DNA of 55,296 bases from Nitrincola sp. A-D6 (GCF_000764495.1 NZ_JRLB01000090.1:1-55296); one strand, 5' to 3'; shown: positions 40,515-49,788, counted from the stretch's first letter. The notes: a model not told the origin generated them from the letters alone. Program-made: numbers and translations.

Positions 40515-41672
40515 ATGATTACAAGATTTTTGCGTCCTACTCTTCTTGCCCTGTTGTTGAGTCTGCTGGTTTCAGTCCAGGTGCAGGCATCAATGATTCC
40601 GGCAGCACCTCAGATAGCGGCACGTTCTTATGTTGTTATGGACGCTGCTACAGGGCAGGTGATCCTGTCTAAAGATGAGCATGAACGCTATCCGCCTGCG
40701 AGTCTGGTGAAAATCATGACCAGCTACATCGCTGAGCTGGAGCTGATCAATGGCAACTTGTCTGAAGACGAAATGGTTAATGTCAGTGAAAAAGCCTGGC
40801 GTACCGGTGGTTCGCGCATGTTTATTCAGGAAGGCACTCAGGTGAAATTGCTGGACCTGTTACGGGGCATTATCATCTCCTCCGGTAATGATGCGTCTGT
40901 TGCCATGGCTGAACATATTGCCGGTAGTGAAATGGCCTTTGCTGATCTGATGAATCAGCATGCGCAACGTCTGGGTATGACCAATACTAACTATGAAAAT
41001 GCAACCGGCCTACCCTCTGATAACCAGTATTCTTCGGCTCACGACCTGGCATTGCTGGCCCGTGCACTGATCACAGACTCCCAGCAGTATTACCCTATCT
41101 ACGCCGAAAAACATTTCAATTTCAATGATATACGTCAGCCTAATCGCAATCGCCTGCTGTGGCGTGATGACTCGGTAGACGGTATTAAAACAGGGCATAC
41201 GGATGAAGCCGGTTATTGTCTGGTATCCTCGGCTGTTCGTGATGGGATGCGCCTGATCAGTGTGGTTATGGGTTCTGCCAGTGAGGAAACCCGTGCTCAG
41301 GAAACCCAACAACTGCTGGCTTATACTTACCGTTTTTTTGAAAACACTGAGCTCTACACGGCTGGCCAGTCGATCAGCGAGCAGCGCATTTGGGGGGGGG
41401 CGGTCGATAACCTGAATCTGGGTGTGCTTGAGAGTCTTTCCCTGACCCTGCCGCGTGGGCAGAAGGAGAGTCTGGAAGTATTGCTGGACCTGCCGCGTAA
41501 TATTCAGGCACCAGTCTCTATGGGGGATGCTATAGGTTCGGTGATTGTATCACTGGAGGGCGAAGTGGTTGCAGAGGTTCCGCTGGTCGCTCTGCATGCT
41601 GTTGAACCGGGTAGTTTCTTTAAGCGTCTGTGGCACAGTGTATTGCAGTTCTTCATGAATCTGTTCAACTAG
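40515..41672 (+). CDS. dacA: D-alanyl-D-alanine carboxypeptidase (PBP5/6 type)
   Basis: A serine-type carboxypeptidase that trims peptidoglycan stem peptides. A signal peptide (LLALLLSLLVSVQVQA) is followed by ASLVK (SxxK), SSGND (SxN) and GIKTGHT (KTG), then a beta domain and a C-terminal amphipathic helix (FKRLWHSVLQFFMNLF) for membrane attachment. Length 385 residues. No strong ribosome site precedes ATG 40515. Confidence 0.94.
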   Translation: MITRFLRPTLLALLLSLLVSVQVQASMIPAAPQIAARSYVVMDAATGQVILSKDEHERYPPASLVKIMTSYIAELELINGNLSEDEMVNVSEKAWRTGGSRMFIQEGTQVKLLDLLRGIIISSGNDASVAMAEHIAGSEMAFADLMNQHAQRLGMTNTNYENATGLPSDNQYSSAHDLALLARALITDSQQYYPIYAEKHFNFNDIRQPNRNRLLWRDDSVDGIKTGHTDEAGYCLVSSAVRDGMRLISVVMGSASEETRAQETQQLLAYTYRFFENTELYTAGQSISEQRIWGGAVDNLNLGVLESLSLTLPRGQKESLEVLLDLPRNIQAPVSMGDAIGSVIVSLEGEVVAEVPLVALHAVEPGSFFKRLWHSVLQFFMNLFN

Positions 41673-41691
41673 AGCTGAGGTGTCTGAGCTT

Positions 41692-41967
41692 ATGACTGAT
41701 GCACCCGAAGCACCTAAAATCGAATTTCCTTGTGCCGATTACCCGATCAAGGTGGTCGGCAACAATGACAATGACTTTTATGGTTTTGTGGTCGATACCG
41801 TAAAAGGCTTTGACCCGGGTCTGGACCTGGAAAAAGTCAGTGTGCAGGATAGCCGTAATGGCCGGTTTCGCTCCGTGCGCCTGAAGATCAAGGCGACGGG
41901 GGAAGAGCAGTTGCAAGCGCTGTTTTCCGCTTTGAAAGCCTCTGGCCGCGTGCATATGGTGCTTTAA
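41692..41967 (+). CDS. ybeD: YbeD/DUF493 family protein
   Basis: A small ACT-like protein of about 91 residues (95 if GTG 41680 is used). Recognisable are IEFPCADYPIKVVG and SRNGRFRSVRLKIKATGEEQL. The gene always sits between dacA and lipB. The function is not settled. A GAGG sequence 10 bases before ATG 41692 fits that start somewhat better. Confidence 0.88.
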   Translation: MTDAPEAPKIEFPCADYPIKVVGNNDNDFYGFVVDTVKGFDPGLDLEKVSVQDSRNGRFRSVRLKIKATGEEQLQALFSALKASGRVHMVL

Positions 41968-41970
41968 GCT

Positions 41971-42614
41971 GTGCCTGACCTGATAGTGCGATCACTTGGC
42001 TGCAGCCTTATGAGCCAGTGTGGCAGCAGATGCAAGCTTTTACCGACCAGCGACAGGCCGAAACGCCGGATGAAATCTGGCTATTACAGCACCACCCTGT
42101 CTTTACCCAGGGTCAGGCCGGTAAGCCGGAACATCTGCTCAATCCTGGTGATATTCCGGTGGTTAAATCTGATCGTGGCGGTCAAGTTACTTATCACGGT
42201 CCTGGGCAGTTAATGGCCTACTTGTTGCTGGATCTGCGCCGCAAAAAGCTGGGTGTCAGGGATGTGGTTTCGCTGATGGAAGAGGCGGTGATTGCGTTAC
42301 TGGCCGATCATGGGCAGGTAGCGGTGGCACGGGCTGATGCGCCCGGTGTCTATGTGGATGGCTGTAAAATCGCCTCGTTGGGCTTGCGGGTAAGGCGTGG
42401 TTGTTCTTTTCATGGTCTGGCGCTGAATGTAGATATGGATCTGCAGCCCTTTACCAGGATCAATCCCTGTGGCTATGCTGGCTTGCAGATGACCCAGTTG
42501 CGAAACCTTTGTCCTGACGCTGATATTGACAGCGCGACCAAAAACCTACTAAATTACTTGGTTAAACGACTCGACTATTCGCAGGTTGAGTTGGCTAATC
42601 ATCTGGAAAGCTGA
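41971..42614 (+). CDS. lipB: Octanoyltransferase LipB, one frameshift
   Basis: Moves octanoyl from ACP to lipoyl domains. Starting GTG 41971 ([10 protein letters not shown]), one base is missing around 42000, after which [15 protein letters not shown] continues in the next frame. Core motifs are intact: [34 protein letters not shown] (catalytic Lys/Cys region), and [11 protein letters not shown]. Corrected length is 214 residues. It is part of the lipB-lipA pair. Read without correction, the protein would start only at 42018. Confidence 0.93.
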
Positions 42615-42622
42615 ATACTATT

Positions 42623-43597
42623 ATGTCTGATACTCCTGCAAAACCCGTCCGCGTCGAGCAAGGTGTTAAGCTCCGTGGCGCTGAAAAGATGGCCCGTATT
42701 CCGATTAAGGTCATTCCCACTGAAAAGGATGAAATGCCACGTAAGCCTGACTGGCTGCGTGTCAGAATGGGTTCCAATGCAGAAGTAAAGCGGATCAAGG
42801 CCAAGCTGCGCAAGCACAAGCTGGCATCCGTGTGTGAAGAGGCCAGCTGCCCTAATCTGGGTGAGTGCTTTAGTCATGGTACTGCCACTTTCATGATTAT
42901 GGGCGATATCTGTACCCGGCGTTGTCCTTTTTGTGATGTCGCCCATGGTCGCCCCAATGCACTGGCGGAAAATGAGCCGCTGGAACTGGCTGAAGCTATT
43001 GCCGATATGGGCTTGCGTTATGTGGTGATCACCTCAGTAGACCGTGATGATCTACGTGATGGTGGCGCCCAGCACTTTGCCGATTGCATTCGTGAAACCC
43101 GGCGCCTGGCGACGAATATTCAGATAGAAACCCTGGTGCCGGATTTCCGTGGACGTATGGATATCGCCCTGGATATTTTGCAGCAAACCCCGCCGGATGT
43201 GTTTAATCACAACCTCGAGACTGTGCCGCGCCTGTACAAAAAGGTACGTCCTGGGGCTGATTACGCCTGGTCACTGGAGCTGTTAAAGCGCTATAAGGCC
43301 TTGCGTCCTGAGATCAGAACCAAGTCCGGTTTGATGGTCGGTGTGGGTGAAACCAATGAAGAGATCATTGAGGTGATGCGGGATCTGCGCGCACATGATG
43401 TCAATATGATCACTATCGGCCAGTATCTGCAACCGAGTCGCAATCACCTGCCGGTTGATCGTTTCGTTACCCCGGATGAGTTCGATGAGTTTGGTCGTAT
43501 TGCCAAATCCCTGGGTTTCAGTCATGTCGCCAGTGGCCCGCTGGTGCGCTCGTCTTACCATGCTGATCTGCAGGCCAAGGGTGAGAAGGTCGGCTAA
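42623..43597 (+). CDS. lipA: Lipoyl synthase
   Basis: A radical-SAM enzyme that inserts sulfur into octanoyl groups. Both iron-sulfur cluster motifs are seen: [12 protein letters not shown] (auxiliary cluster) and CTRRCPFC (radical-SAM CxxxCxxC). The end [14 protein letters not shown] contains the conserved Ser ligand. Length 324 residues. It follows lipB after eight bases and is convergent to the CBS-PII-DUF1538 operon. Confidence 0.96.
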   Translation: MSDTPAKPVRVEQGVKLRGAEKMARIPIKVIPTEKDEMPRKPDWLRVRMGSNAEVKRIKAKLRKHKLASVCEEASCPNLGECFSHGTATFMIMGDICTRRCPFCDVAHGRPNALAENEPLELAEAIADMGLRYVVITSVDRDDLRDGGAQHFADCIRETRRLATNIQIETLVPDFRGRMDIALDILQQTPPDVFNHNLETVPRLYKKVRPGADYAWSLELLKRYKALRPEIRTKSGLMVGVGETNEEIIEVMRDLRAHDVNMITIGQYLQPSRNHLPVDRFVTPDEFDEFGRIAKSLGFSHVASGPLVRSSYHADLQAKGEKVG

Positions 43598-43606
43598 AAC
43601 CACCAT

Positions 43607-43649
43607 AAAAACGACCGGTATCTGCGTTAGCTAAATCAGATACCGGTCG
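43607..43649 (-). terminator. Strong terminator of the DUF1538/PII/CBS operon
   Basis: CGACCGGTATCTG (43612-43624) and CAGATACCGGTCG (43637-43649) are perfect 13-base inverted arms with a 12-base loop. On the minus strand the hairpin is followed by TTTTT (43611-43607). It lies four bases after the last CBS gene and can also stop lipA transcripts as a hairpin, though without a T-run on that side. Confidence 0.88.
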
Positions 43650-43652
43650 CGA

Positions 43653-44039
43653 TTACTCAAGATCGTTCAGTAATGTCTGCACTATATCGTTCATGCATAA
43701 CAGTCCGACCATGTCGTTATCCTTCAATACCAGAATACGCTTAACCCGACTTGTGATCATCAGTGAAGCGGCGTGTTTTACCGATAGGCTCTGCCCTACT
43801 GAAATAACCGGCTTGGCACATACATCATAAACATTGATCAAATCGATATCGCCGCTTTCCGCCACCACCGTTTTGACAATATTGGTATAAGTGATTAAAC
43901 CATAGGCATCATTGTCATTGGTTTTTTCCACCACCAGTGATTTCAGTTTATGCCGCTTCATCAGGCTCAGTGCGTCACGCAGTGTTGCAAAGGGTGAAAC
44001 GCATATGACATCGTTCACCATGACATCTTTTACCAGCAT
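43653..44039 (-). CDS. CBS-domain-pair protein (module 2)
   Basis: A 128-residue stand-alone pair of CBS domains, which normally bind adenosine nucleotides and regulate a partner. First domain: VKDVMVNDVICVSPFATLRDALSLM with YGLITYTNIVK. Second: KPVISVGQSLSVKHAASLM with VGLLCMNDIVQ. No catalytic or DNA-binding domain is attached. It is the last gene of the operon, after the PII-like gene with a 15-base gap. It probably senses AMP/ATP or a similar ligand for the DUF1538 protein. Confidence 0.85.
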   Translation of the reverse strand: MLVKDVMVNDVICVSPFATLRDALSLMKRHKLKSLVVEKTNDNDAYGLITYTNIVKTVVAESGDIDLINVYDVCAKPVISVGQSLSVKHAASLMITSRVKRILVLKDNDMVGLLCMNDIVQTLLNDLE

Positions 44040-44054
44040 GAAATGCCTTCCTTT

Positions 44055-44408
44055 TTAGAGGTTTTCTTTCAGGTGTTGTTCAAATTTAGCCAGTTGTGAC
44101 AGATCGATTCCGCCAAGGTGCTCCAATGGCAGGGTAAACACCACGCCGTGGGAGTCATTGTTTTTCTTATCAACAATGAGTGTCTGGATAGATTTCAGAA
44201 TCTCCAGCGACAAGCCCTTTTCCAATACCATAATAATGATCGATTGACTGCCTTCATAAGTCATGCCAAAGAAGGTTTTTTTCGCATCGCTGCCGATGCC
44301 CCTGCCCGATAACAATGTAATGCCACCGGCACCCAGCTCGCGGGCGCCATCAATCACTTTTTGTTCGTAGTCTTCAGAGACGATTGCTGCCAATACAGAA
44401 AATTTCAT
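44055..44408 (-). CDS. PII-like signalling protein (module 2)
   Basis: A 117-residue protein with the PII (GlnB-type) fold: an opening strand MKFSVLAAIV, a helix, GAGGITLLSGRGIG, and the C-terminal strand GVVFTLPLEHLGG that matches the PII region after the B-loop. There is no recognisable T-loop uridylylation tyrosine motif, so it is not classical GlnB/GlnK. The ATG overlaps the stop of the fused DUF1538 gene (ATGA), which suggests direct binding to that membrane protein. Confidence 0.8.
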   Translation of the reverse strand: MKFSVLAAIVSEDYEQKVIDGARELGAGGITLLSGRGIGSDAKKTFFGMTYEGSQSIIIMVLEKGLSLEILKSIQTLIVDKKNNDSHGVVFTLPLEHLGGIDLSQLAKFEQHLKENL

Positions 44409-45895
44409 GATTCAGCCCTGTTGAATTTATTCAGCCAGTCAACGGCAATGGCGTAGCACATGACTGTAACGATTGGAAAAATAGACGCAAATGCGATCAA
44501 ACCAAAGCCATCGATCAATACACTTCGCCCTTCAATATGAGTTGCTAGTCCGATACCCAGAGCGGTTACCAGTGGAACGGTGACCTCTGAGGTGGTTACA
44601 CCCCCCAGATCAAATGCCAGTGCCACGATGTATTTTGGACACAGCATGGTCAGCAGGATAACCAGTGTGTAGCCGCCAATAATAAAGTAGTGAATCGACC
44701 CGCCACTGATTAGTCGGAATACTCCAATTGTAATCCCAACCGCTACCCCGACTGCAACCATGAGACGTATGATATTGCCTTTAATTTTACCTGCAGCGGC
44801 TTCTTCGGCCTGTTGACCTACCGCAATTAAAGCGGGTTCAGCCATGGTGGTTGCAAAGCCGATCATGAAGGCAAACAGATAGATATAGCCATAGCTGTTG
44901 AGGGTGATGAGCTGCTCCGCCATGCTGCTGCCGATCGGAAAAAGTCCTATCTTCAGTCCAACAACAAAGGCATACAGACCGATGATGACCAACAAGAAAC
45001 CAAAGGCAATTTTAGGTGGGTTGGATAAGGGCCGTTTTAAGATAATGTATTGAAAAAACAGAATGGTGATCAGGATGGGTAGTACATCCCTGAACATGGT
45101 CAACAGGTCCAGCAAGCCCTGTATTATTGAGTTGCCTTTAAGGGTTTCAGTACTTTGCAGTATCAGTTCAGCATTTGTATCTATGTCGTCTGCGGTGTAA
45201 ACGATAATGCCATAAACCTGTACGCTGATCATCGGCACCATAACCGCCAGTGCGACCAGGCCAAAGCCATCTATCAACGGGTTGCGTCCTCGGATTGAGG
45301 ATGCCAGTCCTATACCTAAAGCGGCTATCAGTGGGACAGTTACTATGTTGGTAGTCACACCACCGGAATCGTAAGCCAGTCCAACGATCTCTTCCGGCGC
45401 GAAAAAAGTGACAGTGACTACGGTGATATAGCCAATAATCATGTACCAGTGAATCGGATGGCCAAAAATAATCCTGAATACCCCCAACGCAATTACCATG
45501 CCGACAGACAGGGCAACCAGCAGGCGCAGGGTTAAGGCATCGATACGACCCTTGCTAATCTCCTGAGCCTGTTCCGCTACGGCAATTAAGGCCGGTTCGG
45601 CCACTACGGCTGAAAATCCCAAAGCAAAACCAAAACACAGCAAAATGGGTACTGACCCCTTTTTGGCGAACTGGTTGGAGAGGCTTTTGCCGACGGGGAA
45701 AATGCTCAGTTCCAGGCCCTGTAGAAAGAGCGCGACGCCAACCGCCACGATTAATAGGCCGAAGGCCATGCTCAGGCTGTTTTCTGGTACTTGTTGCAAA
45801 ATAGCCAGTTGAAAGAACAGTACGACCACGAGGATCGGTAACAGGTTCTTTAAGGCGTGTAAGAATGCATGCGCAAAACTATTTAGGTACAGCAA
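44405..45895 (-). CDS. DUF1538 membrane protein, two fused halves (module 2)
   Basis: A 496-residue membrane protein with roughly twelve to fourteen helices and a clear internal repeat of about 253 residues. AEPALIAV occurs at 99-106 and 352-359; DSGGVTT/DLGGVTT at 176-182 and 429-435; DGFG at 209-212 and 462-465. Each half equals one of the two shorter DUF1538 proteins encoded upstream. The internal duplication suggests a transporter or channel with two-fold pseudo-symmetry; the substrate is unknown. It is followed by PII-like and CBS genes. Confidence 0.85.
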   Translation of the reverse strand: MLYLNSFAHAFLHALKNLLPILVVVLFFQLAILQQVPENSLSMAFGLLIVAVGVALFLQGLELSIFPVGKSLSNQFAKKGSVPILLCFGFALGFSAVVAEPALIAVAEQAQEISKGRIDALTLRLLVALSVGMVIALGVFRIIFGHPIHWYMIIGYITVVTVTFFAPEEIVGLAYDSGGVTTNIVTVPLIAALGIGLASSIRGRNPLIDGFGLVALAVMVPMISVQVYGIIVYTADDIDTNAELILQSTETLKGNSIIQGLLDLLTMFRDVLPILITILFFQYIILKRPLSNPPKIAFGFLLVIIGLYAFVVGLKIGLFPIGSSMAEQLITLNSYGYIYLFAFMIGFATTMAEPALIAVGQQAEEAAAGKIKGNIIRLMVAVGVAVGITIGVFRLISGGSIHYFIIGGYTLVILLTMLCPKYIVALAFDLGGVTTSEVTVPLVTALGIGLATHIEGRSVLIDGFGLIAFASIFPIVTVMCYAIAVDWLNKFNRAES

Positions 45896-45949
45896 GTCAG
45901 CCTCTCAAACAGGGTAGTGGGTATCTGGCTTGTTTCTGGTTGAGTCATT

Positions 45950-46354
45950 TCACAGGTTGGGTAGCCCGCTCAGAACCAGGTCATCATAGTTAATCACTCC
46001 GATAATATCATCTTCTTTATCGACCACTGGAGCGACCGCCAGTCCAAACTTGTTGAATAAACGCGCGCAGAAGCGTATCTGCATCTGGCTGCGTATACAC
46101 AACGCGGGCTTTGACATGATTTCATAGATATTGACCCGCTCTGGCGACAGATTTTTTGCCAGTACTTTTTTGGCTATATCAGAGAGTAGTAAAATGCCGT
46201 ACTCATCCTGCTCGTCACGTTTATTTACAATTAATACGCGTGCGTTACTACGCTGCATCAGCGTGACGGCATCTTCAACCGTAAGTAAGCCGTCAACCCT
46301 GCAGAAATTTTGATTCATCACATCCTTTACGGTTTTGATTGTGCCTTTAGACAT
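45950..46354 (-). CDS. CBS-domain-pair protein (module 1)
   Basis: A 134-residue CBS pair. It opens IKTVKDVMNQNFCRVDGLLTV; the first domain ends YGILLLSDIAKKVLA and the second starts KPALCIRSQMQIRF, ending IGVINYDDLVLSG. It is similar in layout to the CBS protein of module 2 but clearly diverged. It starts four bases after the PII-like stop and precedes the fused DUF1538 gene by about 54 bases. Confidence 0.85.
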   Translation of the reverse strand: MSKGTIKTVKDVMNQNFCRVDGLLTVEDAVTLMQRSNARVLIVNKRDEQDEYGILLLSDIAKKVLAKNLSPERVNIYEIMSKPALCIRSQMQIRFCARLFNKFGLAVAPVVDKEDDIIGVINYDDLVLSGLPNL

Positions 46355-46357
46355 AGC

Positions 46358-46711
46358 TTAATCCTCTTTAGCATCAAACTGCATGGCCAGCTTTTTAATC
46401 TGGTGTTTAACACCCAACGCATCTTCAACATCGATCTGCAGGGCGATTCCAGTCCCTGATGAGTCATCAAACTCACCGACTTCAGCAATTTTTTCCAGAA
46501 TTTTTCGACAACGGTGTTCTTCTACCAGGAATAACAACACGTCCCGACTGCTGGTAAGCTCAAGTCCAAATATTCCGCGGGTTTTATTTAACCCTTCGCC
46601 GCGTGCATTATTGATAATCGTCGCTCCAGTGGCACCCGCATCTCGGGCTGCATCCAGTAGAGCATCGGTTTTGTCATCGTCGACAAATACCAGAATGAGT
46701 TTAAAGCGCAT
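46358..46711 (-). CDS. PII-like signalling protein (module 1)
   Basis: A 117-residue PII-fold protein: MRFKLILVFVDDDKTDALLDA, then GATGATIINNARGEG, and the C-terminal GTGIALQIDVEDALGV, matching the strand that closes the PII nucleotide site. The T-loop lacks the modified tyrosine. ATG 46711 was chosen because GGAGACC stands just upstream; it overlaps the end of the DUF1538b gene by 11 bases. A longer reading to 46789 would lie inside that gene. Confidence 0.8.
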   Translation of the reverse strand: MRFKLILVFVDDDKTDALLDAARDAGATGATIINNARGEGLNKTRGIFGLELTSSRDVLLFLVEEHRCRKILEKIAEVGEFDDSSGTGIALQIDVEDALGVKHQIKKLAMQFDAKED

Positions 46712-47501
46712 CAGTGGTCTCCTTGGATTGGGCGTCCCGCTCTCTAGGGTTACGATTACGTTTTTCCAGCCATGCCGCAAGCTGTGCATAGCCCATGACG
46801 CTAATAATTGGAAACAGGCAGGCCAGTGCGATCATGCCAAAGCCATCCAGCAGCGGATCGCGCCCAGGTATGGAACTTGCCAGCCCCAGGCCCAGCGCGG
46901 CAATAATGGGTACTGTGATGGTGGAGGTGGTCACCCCGCCGGAATCAAATGCCAACGGAATAATGCTGCGAGGTGAGCGCAGGGTTTGAATGATCACCAG
47001 TATATAGGCTGCCAGAATAAACCACTGCAGAGACATTCCCGTCACGATTCGCCAGCTTCCTAAGGTAATGCCTGTCGCCATACCGATTGCCACAGCGATG
47101 CGTAGCATCAGCGGGTTTATGGTGCCGCCGGAAATCTCTCCTGCCTTGATGGACACGGCAATCAGGGAAGGTTCTGCAATTGTTGTGCTGGCACCAATGG
47201 TGAAAGCAAAAATATACACCCAATAATAGTCACTCCAGTGACGCTGAGCGCCGTCAGCCAGTGCGGGTAAAAAGGATTGAGATGTCAGCTGTTCAGCCAT
47301 CATGCTGCCCATGGGAAAGAGGGCTTTTTCCAGCCCCAGCAGAAACAGGCTTAGCCCTACCAGTACCAGAGCAAAACCGGTCAATACGGATGCCAGTCGA
47401 TGTACTTTTTTGCGTATGACCAGATACTGGAATCCGAAGATGATGACTGCGATAGGGGCAATATCGAGGGCAGTGTTGAAAAAAATAGTTAAAAATTCCA
47501 T
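46701..47501 (-). CDS. DUF1538 membrane protein, second half (module 1)
   Basis: A 266-residue membrane protein with six or seven helices. It carries one set of signatures: AEPSLIAV (109-116), [13 protein letters not shown] and DGFGMIALA. Over its whole length it resembles the C-terminal half of the 496-residue protein downstream (for example GFQYLVIRKK against FFQYIILKRP, and LFPMGSMMAEQL against LFPIGSSMAEQL). It follows the first-half gene after 13 bases and overlaps the PII-like gene. Confidence 0.85.
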   Translation of the reverse strand: MEFLTIFFNTALDIAPIAVIIFGFQYLVIRKKVHRLASVLTGFALVLVGLSLFLLGLEKALFPMGSMMAEQLTSQSFLPALADGAQRHWSDYYWVYIFAFTIGASTTIAEPSLIAVSIKAGEISGGTINPLMLRIAVAIGMATGITLGSWRIVTGMSLQWFILAAYILVIIQTLRSPRSIIPLAFDSGGVTTSTITVPIIAALGLGLASSIPGRDPLLDGFGMIALACLFPIISVMGYAQLAAWLEKRNRNPRERDAQSKETTDAL

Positions 47502-47514
47502 CAGTTTGCCCGTC

Positions 47515-48258
47515 TCATAAAATCAGTCGTCCATAGGCCAGCACAAAAATGATCGGCATGACTGAAGCCAGAGCAATCAGTCCAAAGCCATCCAGCATGG
47601 GGTTGCGCCCCTTGATTGAAGAGGCCAGTCCGACACCCAGGGCTGTTACCAGAGGCACGGTAATGGTTGAGGTGGTGACCCCACCTGAATCATAGGCAAT
47701 ACCAACGATGGCGTCCGGCGTGATCAAGGTGAGCAGCATGACCAGCACATAGCCTGCAATGATGATGTAGTGTAGCGGCCAACCCTTAAGAATACGTAAT
47801 ACCCCCAGCATGACGGCACTGCCGACGGAAATGGCTACGACCAGACGCAGCTGCATGGCAAAGCTGTTTTGTGCCTGCTGACTTGCGTCAATCAGCCCGC
47901 TAATGGCAATAATTTCTGCCGCTTTACCCGCGACAGCAATCAGTGCGGGCTCGGCAATGGTCGTTCCGAAACCCAGTGCAAAGGCGAACAGCAGCAGCCA
48001 AAAGACCGAGGATTTTTTTGCAAATGCATGGGCCAGGCTTTCGCCGATAGGGAAGAGTCCAAGCTGCAGTCCTTTAATAAACAGCGTCAGACCTGCCAGT
48101 ACACAAAGCAGCCCTATGATCAGGTCTGCATAACTGATGCCTTGCGGTAGGGGTTGACGTATCACCACAAGCTGGAAAAAAGCCATAACCAGGATTACCG
48201 GAATCAGATCTCTGAAACTGTCCCTGGCTTGTCTGGCAAAGCTGATGAGTAAATCCAT
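47515..48258 (-). CDS. DUF1538 membrane protein, first half (module 1)
   Basis: A 247-residue membrane protein, first gene of the operon. Signatures: AEPALIAV (102-109), [22 protein letters not shown]. It matches the N-terminal half of the 496-residue fused protein ([12 protein letters not shown] against [26 protein letters not shown] against FPVGKSLSNQFAKK). With the next gene it would form a two-chain version of the fused transporter. The divergent M20 gene starts 271 bases upstream; that space is A/T-rich and must hold both promoters, but I see no clear boxes or operator. Confidence 0.85.
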   Translation of the reverse strand: MDLLISFARQARDSFRDLIPVILVMAFFQLVVIRQPLPQGISYADLIIGLLCVLAGLTLFIKGLQLGLFPIGESLAHAFAKKSSVFWLLLFAFALGFGTTIAEPALIAVAGKAAEIIAISGLIDASQQAQNSFAMQLRLVVAISVGSAVMLGVLRILKGWPLHYIIIAGYVLVMLLTLITPDAIVGIAYDSGGVTTSTITVPLVTALGVGLASSIKGRNPMLDGFGLIALASVMPIIFVLAYGRLIL

Positions 48259-48529
48259 AAACTAAAGGCTAAAACCTGCTAGGTGCCGGTAGAGTGAACC
48301 AGCTGGGCTTATTATCATTAATATTAGCTAAATACTATCATAAGGTTATTTAAATCGGCATGAAAATTATGGCTATTGTTATAGGGGGCAATTGAATACA
48401 ACTTTTTAGGAAAATCAGTGGCATCTGCATCATCCTCTGCTATCTTTAGTGCTAAGAAATAAATTTTCACAGGCTGCTGTTTTTATTCGGCCTGGTGTAG
48501 TTGGTGGGAAACCGTTAGGAGTTACAGAT

Positions 48530-49699
48530 TTGACCGCACTTTGGGATCAGCACATTCAACAAGCCATTTCACTACGGCGTGAGCTGCATAAACAGCCCGA
48601 ATTGACCTGGCAGGAAGTGGCGACGGCCAAGCGTATACGTCAGGAATTGACCACGCTGGGTATCCCTTGGGAAGCCTGTGCCAAACACGGTACGTTGGGT
48701 CGGTTGGCCAGCAGTAAAGCCGGCCCTCACATTGCTTTGCGCGGCGATATGGATGCCTTACCCATAGATGAAAAAAGTGGTATGCCCTGGAGTTCTCAAA
48801 GCCCTGGCTGTATGCATGCCTGTGGCCATGATGGTCATACCGCTACCCTGATGGCCGCCGCTTACTGGCTCAAGGCTCATGAGGACCAGTTGCCTGGTCC
48901 GGTGACGCTATTGTTTCAGCCAGCCGAAGAGGGCGGTCATGGTGCGCTACGGATGATCGAGGAAGGCGCTCTGAAGGGTATAGATGTGATCTATGGATGG
49001 CATAATTGGCCAGCTATTTCCTTCGGACAGGCGGTTTGTCCGGATGGTCCGGTGATGGCGGGTAATGGTACTTTTCGTCTTACCGTGACCGGGCAAGGCG
49101 GCCACGCCAGTCAGCCAGAGGCTTGTCATGACCCCGTATTGGCGGCTTCTGCCATAGTGGTGGCGCTGCAGCAGATTGTCAGTCGCCGCTTGCCACCGCA
49201 GGATGCGACCGTGTTGAGTGTTACGTCACTGGACGCACGCAGCTCACCCACGGTAATACCAGATACGGCCGTGATTGAAGGCGGTTTTCGTATTGCACAA
49301 CCGGCCACCCGCAAGGTACTGTCGACATTAATTGAAGAAATAGCCACGGCCACAGCCAGAGCTTACGGCACTCAATGTCAGGTGGAAATTTTTCCGCGCT
49401 ACGATGCCACTATCAATCATTCGGAACCGGCTGAAAACTTTCGCCAGCAATTACAGTCAGAGTTTGGTGAGCAGGTGTTGAGCCAGACGACTCCGTTGCC
49501 GATTATGGCGTCAGAAGATTTTAGTTATTACCTTAAGGAAATACCCGGTGCTTTTGCACTCATTGGTAGTGATGATGGTCAGTTGCAGCATGGGCGACCT
49601 TGCCATAATGCGCAATATGACTTCAATGATGCGTTGATATCCAGAGTTACAAGGGTATTTGCAAGACTTGCAGGCGCTCCGGTTCCGGAGCAGACCTGA
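48530..49699 (+). CDS. doeB2: M20 family amidohydrolase, likely N-acetyl-diaminobutyrate deacetylase (DoeB2-like)
   Basis: A zinc M20D hydrolase of about 389 residues. Metal and catalytic motifs: LRGDMDALP, CMHACGHDGHTATLM, PAEEGGHG and the C-terminal ASEDFSYYL. The start TTG 48530 is preceded by TTAGGAG at seven bases; longer readings lack such a site. By family alone it could be an N-acyl-amino-acid hydrolase (hippurate or indole-acetyl-amino-acid type). The next three genes make deacetylation of N-acetyl-L-2,4-diaminobutyrate in ectoine breakdown the best reading, replacing the unrelated AstE-like DoeB, which is missing here. Confidence 0.75.
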   Translation: MTALWDQHIQQAISLRRELHKQPELTWQEVATAKRIRQELTTLGIPWEACAKHGTLGRLASSKAGPHIALRGDMDALPIDEKSGMPWSSQSPGCMHACGHDGHTATLMAAAYWLKAHEDQLPGPVTLLFQPAEEGGHGALRMIEEGALKGIDVIYGWHNWPAISFGQAVCPDGPVMAGNGTFRLTVTGQGGHASQPEACHDPVLAASAIVVALQQIVSRRLPPQDATVLSVTSLDARSSPTVIPDTAVIEGGFRIAQPATRKVLSTLIEEIATATARAYGTQCQVEIFPRYDATINHSEPAENFRQQLQSEFGEQVLSQTTPLPIMASEDFSYYLKEIPGAFALIGSDDGQLQHGRPCHNAQYDFNDALISRVTRVFARLAGAPVPEQT

Positions 49700-49764
49700 T
49701 CCTGATAGCAACCCCAGGATTCGTCCCGGTTGCTGCTAGTCCGGGCTGCTGAATTGTCAGTGGC

Positions 49765-49788
49765 CTAACCAAAATGCTGTCTGGTTAG
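49765..49788. promoter_or_regulatory. Inverted repeat upstream of the transaminase gene (possible operator)
   Basis: CTAACCA (49765-49771) and TGGTTAG (49782-49788) are perfect inverted 7-base arms, 10 bases apart, within the 157-base gap before the transaminase gene. A second hairpin (AGCAACC 49707-49713 with GGTTGCT 49728-49734) follows the M20 gene and may be a weak terminator. Neither is proven. Confidence 0.4.

Noticed and set aside
41680..41691. GTG 41680 as the ybeD start
   Set aside because: Possible, but the site upstream fits ATG 41692 slightly better; the difference is only four residues.
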